This document shows positions 9,801-11,878 of a stretch of DNA of 11,878 bases, piece after piece. A program made the position numbers and the translations under genes. This DNA is from a bacterium (GTDB lineage: Bacteria; Ratteibacteria; UBA8468; B48-G9; JAFGKM01): positions 1 to 11,878 of the forward strand of contig DAOOVW010000035.1 of the NCBI GenBank assembly GCA_035370465.1, in the 5' to 3' direction. Under the pieces are notes generated by a model. The model was not told where the DNA came from. It searched no databases and saw only the letters and a program-made list of their open reading frames with translations. How positions within the stretch are numbered: the first letter of the stretch is position 1; every line of letters begins with the position of its first letter.

Positions 9801-10030
9801 TGTACTCTTGTCCATACATTATAAGTTTTCCCATCCTGAGGGAAAGGTATACCCATAACAAAATGATACCATGTTTTACCTTCCACAAATGCTCCACCAC
9901 TTGCTGAATTACTTCCTACTATATTTGAATTACCTTTGAAATCTTCTGCCTCAAACCAGTGGACTGTATAACCATTTGCAAAAAGCACCTGACAAAACAG
10001 AAACATAAATAAACAAAGAACTTGTTTCAT
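6812..10030 (-). CDS. Exported CBM plus CBM9-like plus TIM-barrel glycosidase-like protein, 1072 aa
   Basis: The signal peptide occupies residues 1-18 (likely cleavage 'LFA-NG'; the Cys at 13 is not in a lipobox). Residues 22-150 look like a CBM35/CBM6-type beta-sandwich: 'WFEAEDF' (25-31), 'ASGGAFV' (43-49) and 'YNVWTRV' (70-76). A charged Lys/Glu-rich linker follows (about 160-185). Residues 197-388 are CBM9-like: 'IDG' (203-205), 'YDDNNLYIA' (239-247), 'NVWQDDCLEIF' (268-278), 'NPIGTRQD' (294-301) and 'PDKFG' (380-384). A beta-sandwich region reaches about 640. The TIM-barrel-like domain (about 650-985) has WWFWW (709-713), 'DLEGPGAW' (776-783, E778 a candidate acid), C786-F-C788-x2-C791 and 'FWWWG' (954-958), then a C-terminal beta domain. 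It is clearly paralogous to the next gene from the CBM9 domain onward. The start is fixed by GAGGAG at 10037-10042. It lies 46 nt after the pseudopilin with no terminator between. Glycan-cleaving activity is inferred. Confidence 0.92.
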   Translation of the reverse strand: MKQVLCLFMFLFCQVLFANGYTVHWFEAEDFKGNSNIVGSNSASGGAFVEGKTWYHFVMGIPFPQDGKTYNVWTRVQSDVPANWYLYENSEKKRAFGWFHTDKPDEWTWVLIGKFSNSIGETFYSIYLQKPIDKNIPTATGRMDVVVITDIDNADVLENLLKQRIEKKNEKVSESTKENEKEKFLLSSRRLSDVPYIKIPPIIDGVLNDEAWQKAAKLGDFTLTNGKLATEQTIGYIAYDDNNLYIAAEMLESQIPFIRKVRTKRNDNVWQDDCLEIFIDPGFTEKEALHFIVNPIGTRQDNLSVRIDRVTAIGEEGLDWKVATTIGKDKWFVEASIPFRLLDVNKPGEGEIWGFNLNREQRPKGELSHWNYVGGDFNQPDKFGLISFGQKPVTLEAVTFGELFKDITFSLKAIDGDTKNLSIFLTIAKGEDVFIKSNKEISITGNKTKKITFPLSIEKPGFYNLSAVIKDSEKVLYELKFPIKTYSESLVSVAWPPEMRGGNLYIALNTAQHCFFLFANHFPDKRQITNPIFVVSVPSGVKILDPMGSLLIGPERYNNVTSWNISEESKNGQIYHKYTFNLEKNIPPSRIEKVRFFQNSLVLFFTIENGVFSAGEKIPAYFKLEADGIEEEENMMYLVTLPNIEGKQPKNILIHNWLWTFNTCPSIWKPYLDTLQKAGFNSISVETDKSYYSDMAKEQYHMIIINNFWWFWWNNEYLKEHPEHTAITFNGVRDSSPLPRICPTILLENNGEVLRESIKGFSQSVTNGITDGYIWDLEGPGAWDVCFCKRCLDEFRKFAKISQEEELTPRGIKEKYANEWILFATHQSSMLSEVIRNELKKNNPNATWGVYSGMPGQMTMESYRCNWEEIANYIDIAYPTGYSNSPSFLDDRFVSGWKEFIKLMEGTLPRKHRVKTVPTLTPGYERGAAMQPSADLIRMQILRSVASGADGVSFWWWGPMDGLYYQEIGRATALIAKFEDFFLKGKNNNSIIKIEKNPYGKNVSWEVFTLGNKHLVILFNHSANETRKLSFSFPGMDTEISGYFYPEGKKFNPLRETTVEIKPLEIAVLILQ

Positions 10031-10036
10031 TTATAT

Positions 10037-10042
10037 CTCCTC
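10037..10042 (-). promoter_or_regulatory. Shine-Dalgarno of the 1072-residue exported protein
   Basis: GAGGAG on the minus strand, 6 nt before the ATG at 10030, in the 46-nt gap after the pseudopilin stop. Confidence 0.78.
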
Positions 10043-10076
10043 GTATAATGTTCGTAAATGAGCATATATAAGTATT

Positions 10077-10817
10077 TTAAAACCACCCAGAATACCAATA
10101 ATATAGTCGTGTTGATGCATGTCCTGATGGATTATCTGTGGCATTTTTATACCATAAATCATTAGTGGATAATGATTCACAATGGCCGTCAACCATCAAA
10201 ACATTTGTCATACCATGATGCCTTGGTGAAAAAGTTCCCCAGGTAGAAGGTGTAGCATAAGGTGGCCAAACAGTTGAATCATATTCTATATAACCTCCAG
10301 AAGTAGAAGTATATATCTGGTCAAGAGATGGGTTATATTCACCTTTTGGATCTGCATTATATTTTCCATCACATACCATAACAATTCTTTCCTGGTGTCT
10401 TACTTTTGAAAGTTTAACTGGTTTAAATGTATCTTGGGTTGTAGGATATAACCAATAATCCCTAAAAAAATATACGCTAATTCCATAGGAAGGACCTGCA
10501 TACTTTGCTCTTTGACTTGGGCATCTCATCGGACCTCTTGAACCACCGTATTCGTATTGAGCATCTTTATAACCTAAATAAGGAGCAAGTGCTCTATGAA
10601 GACACCTTTTTGGCCAACCATAGGGAAAATATTCATTATAATCATTTAGATACATATACATTGCGGTCCCTATTTGCTTTAAGTTGTTCATACATACAGC
10701 AGACCTTGCTCTCTCTCTTGCTTGTGATAAAGCAGGTAATAACATTGATGCTAAAATCGCTATAATCGCTATTACCACAAGCAATTCAATGAGAGTAAAC
10801 CCCGTCTTTTTTCTCAT
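10077..10817 (-). CDS. Type IV prepilin-like pseudopilin with H-X9-DG tail, 246 aa
   Basis: The N-terminus is a textbook class III prepilin signal: a short basic leader MRKKTG, cleavage after G6, F7 as mature residue 1, E11 as the conserved Glu5, then an unbroken hydrophobic helix to about residue 30. The helix continues into the amphipathic segment typical of type II secretion GspG/H-like pseudopilins. The C-terminal part has 'RHHGMTNVLMVDGH' (199-212), giving H200-x9-D210-G211, the prepilin-associated H-X9-DG motif (DUF1559 group) common in PVC bacteria. Five cysteines (42, 72, 99, 149, 213) could form disulfides after export. The ATG at 10817 is chosen because the leader must be short and a perfect Shine-Dalgarno precedes it; an in-frame ATG at 10970 would add 51 residues translated from repeat DNA. 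Other pilus or secretion genes are absent here. The role next to the glycan enzymes is unknown. Confidence 0.94.
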   Translation of the reverse strand: MRKKTGFTLIELLVVIAIIAILASMLLPALSQARERARSAVCMNNLKQIGTAMYMYLNDYNEYFPYGWPKRCLHRALAPYLGYKDAQYEYGGSRGPMRCPSQRAKYAGPSYGISVYFFRDYWLYPTTQDTFKPVKLSKVRHQERIVMVCDGKYNADPKGEYNPSLDQIYTSTSGGYIEYDSTVWPPYATPSTWGTFSPRHHGMTNVLMVDGHCESLSTNDLWYKNATDNPSGHASTRLYYWYSGWF

Positions 10818-10821
10818 TCTT

Positions 10822-10833
10822 ATCACCTCCTTT
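10822..10833 (-). promoter_or_regulatory. Perfect extended Shine-Dalgarno of the pseudopilin
   Basis: AAAGGAGGTGAT on the minus strand is complementary over its whole length to the usual 3' end of 16S rRNA and lies 4 nt (8 nt from the GGAGG core) before the ATG at 10817. It fixes the pseudopilin start. The same 12-mer recurs at 11072-11083. Confidence 0.88.
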
Positions 10834-10847
10834 GTTCTCCCTAAACT

Positions 10848-10868
10848 CCTTCCTTTTTCAAAGGAAGG
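10848..10868. repeat. Perfect 9-bp inverted repeat (hairpin) in the pseudopilin leader
   Basis: CCTTCCTTT (10848-10856), a 3-nt loop and AAAGGAAGG (10860-10868). It belongs to a longer segment (about 10841-10900) with C-rich and G-rich runs that looks like a dispersed intergenic palindromic element. No T-run follows the stem on either strand, so it is not a standard intrinsic terminator. In the transcript it lies 15 nt upstream of the pseudopilin Shine-Dalgarno. Confidence 0.75.
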
Positions 10869-10901
10869 TTGGGATGGATTTAAAAATCTCCCCTCGCCCC
10901 T

Positions 10902-10970
10902 TCCGCCACAAAGCATGTCGGACAGATGCTTTGTTAAAGAGGGGAACTTCTTTCTTATTTCTCTTACCAT
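10902..10970. repeat. Intergenic repeat, copy A, with 9-bp inverted repeat
   Basis: On the plus strand this begins TCCGCCACAAAGC, continues to GATGCT, then TTAAAGAGGGGAA, and ends at the ATG complement at 10968-10970. The same blocks in the same order occur in copy B at 10985-11059. Copy A contains a perfect inverted repeat, ACAAAGCAT (10908-10916) and ATGCTTTGT (10926-10934), around a 9-nt loop. It is visibly richer in GC than the genes around it. It reads through in frame with the pseudopilin without a stop. Confidence 0.7.
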
Positions 10971-10974
10971 TTAA

Positions 10975-10981
10975 CACCTCC
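10975..10981 (-). promoter_or_regulatory. Second Shine-Dalgarno with in-frame alternative ATG for the pseudopilin
   Basis: GGAGGTG on the minus strand is 4 nt before an ATG at 10970 that is in frame with the pseudopilin and 153 nt upstream of its proper start. Initiation here would yield a 51-residue extension encoded by copy A and the following hairpin segment. Whether it is used cannot be seen from the sequence. Confidence 0.4.
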
Positions 10982-10984
10982 GTT

Positions 10985-11059
10985 TCCGCCATAAAGCGCG
11001 GCGGATGCTAAAATACACTTTTTCCTCTCTCTTTATTAAAGAGGGGAATTTCTTATCAT
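10985..11059. repeat. Intergenic repeat, copy B, with two inverted repeats
   Basis: A degenerate partner of copy A: TCCGCCATAAAGC, then GGCGGATGCT, then TTAAAGAGGGGAA. It has an inverted repeat TCCGCC (10985-10990) and GGCGGA (11000-11005), with a 9-nt loop as in copy A, and another, CTCTTTA with TAAAGAG, spanning 11029-11043. At its end lies an ATG (11057-11059, minus strand) preceded by AAGGAG, which opens a seven-codon frame stopping at 11036. That tiny frame is probably not a gene. Confidence 0.65.
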
Positions 11060-11071
11060 TTTCTCCTTTTC

Positions 11072-11083
11072 ATCACCTCCTTT
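11072..11083. repeat. Second copy of the 12-bp AAAGGAGGTGAT sequence
   Basis: It is identical to the pseudopilin Shine-Dalgarno at 10822-10833 and in the same (minus-strand) orientation. It lies across the last codons and stop of the regulator gene. The two copies bracket the repeat-rich leader. No full-length gene starts just downstream of this copy, so a ribosome-binding role does not obviously explain it. Confidence 0.7.
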
Positions 11084-11878
11084 TCACACTTTCTCTTATT
11101 ATAAGTTTTGTTTCAAGGATTACCTGTTTTCTTTTTTTATTCTTTTTTTTCTTTTCTTCTTCAAGTATTTCAAATCCTTTTTTTGCCAATAATTCAATTG
11201 GTTGATAAATTGTTGTTAATGGGGGAGTAATATGTGAACATATTGGGAACTCATCAAAACCTATTAAAGAAATATCATCTGGTATTTTTTTATCTGCTTT
11301 TTTTAAAGCATCTATTAAGTACAAAGAAAGAGTTATACCACCAGTTATAAATGCAGTTGCTAAATTTTTCTCTTTTAAATTTTCCTCCAAAATTTTTTCT
11401 ACCTCTTTTGACCAGTCAAAATTACTTTCCAGAATTACTTCGTTATGTTGTATTTTCCTTTTTTTACAATAATTCATAAATTCTTCATATCTTTCATAAG
11501 TATCATGACTTTCAATACTACCTCCAATAAAAAATATATTTTTATGTCCAAGAGAAATAAGATATTCAACTGCCTGTCTCATCCCACCTTTATTATCAGA
11601 AGCGACATAGTTTATATCTTTTCTTTCTAAATTTGCTCCAATTACAACAGATGGGATTGAATATTTACTTAACCTATTTATAAGTTCATTGTCATTTCTT
11701 TTTGGATTTAGAACTATAATTCCAGAAGATTCTTTCGTCACTTCTGCATATTCTATTTCTTCTTTCTGCCAGTTTTTTAAGAGTATTGTATATCCATTTT
11801 TTGTTGCTTCTTTTCTTAACTCTCTTAATAAAATATCTTCATAAGTATTTTGGGATATTTCTGATTCATTGTGAAAAT
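11073..11878 (-). CDS. LacI-type transcriptional regulator, sugar-binding domain; N-terminal DNA-binding part beyond right edge
   Basis: The frame is open from the right edge to the TGA at 11073, giving 267 visible residues. A GTG at 11741 is in frame but would cut the domain, so it is not the start. The visible part is a periplasmic-binding-protein-like effector domain as in LacI/GalR regulators: 'LRELRKEATKNGYTILL' (17-33), 'SSGIIVLNPK' (50-59), 'YLISLGHKNIFFIGG' (105-119), the hallmark 'SLIGFDEF' (about 207-214) and 'PPLTTIYQP' (about 222-230). The C-terminal stretch EEEKKKKNKKRKQ is low in complexity. The DNA-binding domain is missing from view, so a GntR-type head with a LacI-type sensor is possible. 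Standing upstream of, and parallel to, the pseudopilin and exported enzyme genes, it probably senses a sugar and controls this locus; that is inferred from position. Confidence 0.9.
   Translation of the reverse strand, partial: FHNESEISQNTYEDILLRELRKEATKNGYTILLKNWQKEEIEYAEVTKESSGIIVLNPKRNDNELINRLSKYSIPSVVIGANLERKDINYVASDNKGGMRQAVEYLISLGHKNIFFIGGSIESHDTYERYEEFMNYCKKRKIQHNEVILESNFDWSKEVEKILEENLKEKNLATAFITGGITLSLYLIDALKKADKKIPDDISLIGFDEFPICSHITPPLTTIYQPIELLAKKGFEILEEEKKKKNKKRKQVILETKLIIRESVKRR

Noticed and set aside
10022..10049. Plus-strand TTGTTT, 16-nt spacer, TATAAT promoter-like match
   Set aside because: It would fire antisense into the pseudopilin, and no plus-strand gene lies downstream; the AT-rich composition makes it a likely coincidence.
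10848..10868. Hairpin as an intrinsic terminator of the regulator gene
   Set aside because: The stem is perfect but no T-run follows it on either strand, and it lies just before the pseudopilin Shine-Dalgarno.
10684..10974. Open plus-strand frame of 96 codons opposite the pseudopilin start and repeats
   Set aside because: It is antisense to the strongly supported pseudopilin N-terminus and to repeat DNA; it has no recognisable domain and is explained as a shadow. The same holds for other plus-strand frames such as 78-422, 588-872, 5835-6131 and 8043-8306.
11036..11059. Seven-codon minus-strand frame with AAGGAG before its ATG, as a leader peptide
   Set aside because: It lies wholly inside repeat copy B, has no run of regulatory codons, and is best explained as part of the repeat.
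10818..11083. CRISPR array
   Set aside because: There are only two diverged copies of unequal internal length, with stems inside the units and no regular spacers.
11073..11741. Regulator starting at the GTG at 11741
   Set aside because: The frame continues open to the right edge and the upstream residues complete the first helix and strand of the LacI-type sensor domain, so the gene is truncated by the window rather than starting there.

Overview
The window is an AT-rich bacterial segment (about 30% G+C by eye) in which every supported gene lies on the minus strand, so the biological reading order runs from the right edge to the left. A prepilin-type protein with an H-X9-DG tail sits beside a LacI-type sensor domain, exported CBM9-bearing glycosidase-like proteins and Gfo/Idh/MocA oxidoreductases. 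This gene set is familiar from polysaccharide-degrading bacteria of the PVC and Omnitrophota-like lineages (Lentisphaerota, Planctomycetota, Kiritimatiellota and related candidate phyla). The exact lineage cannot be fixed from the sequence alone. Stop codons TAA and TGA are both used, consistent with the standard code.

Layout in transcription order: (1) 11878-11073, a LacI-like sugar-sensing regulator whose DNA-binding N-terminus is cut off by the right edge. (2) 11083-10818, a compact region of palindromes and repeats, locally richer in GC, bracketed by two copies of a 12-bp sequence identical to a perfect Shine-Dalgarno. (3) 10817-10077, a pseudopilin with a type IV prepilin N-terminus. (4) 10030-6812 and (5) 6789-3304, two very large exported paralogues, each with a CBM9-like domain and a C-terminal TIM-barrel-like glycosidase domain, but with different N-terminal modules. 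(6) 3303-3031, a very AT-rich gap. (7) 3030-2071 and (8) 2086-1061, two overlapping Gfo/Idh/MocA oxidoreductases. (9) 1050 to the left edge, the N-terminal 350 residues of a cytoplasmic glycosidase-like TIM-barrel protein.

Read together, this looks like a glycan-utilisation locus: a sugar-responsive repressor or activator, a surface or envelope pseudopilin, two exported glycan-binding and probably glycan-cleaving proteins, then cytoplasmic oxidoreductases and a second glycosidase-like enzyme for imported sugars. No transporter, sulfatase or sugar kinase lies inside the window. Substrate and catalytic activity are not determined by the sequence. The most unusual parts are the nested repeat region in front of the pseudopilin, which supplies an alternative in-frame start, and the Cys-Phe-Cys-x2-Cys signature shared by all three glycosidase-like proteins.
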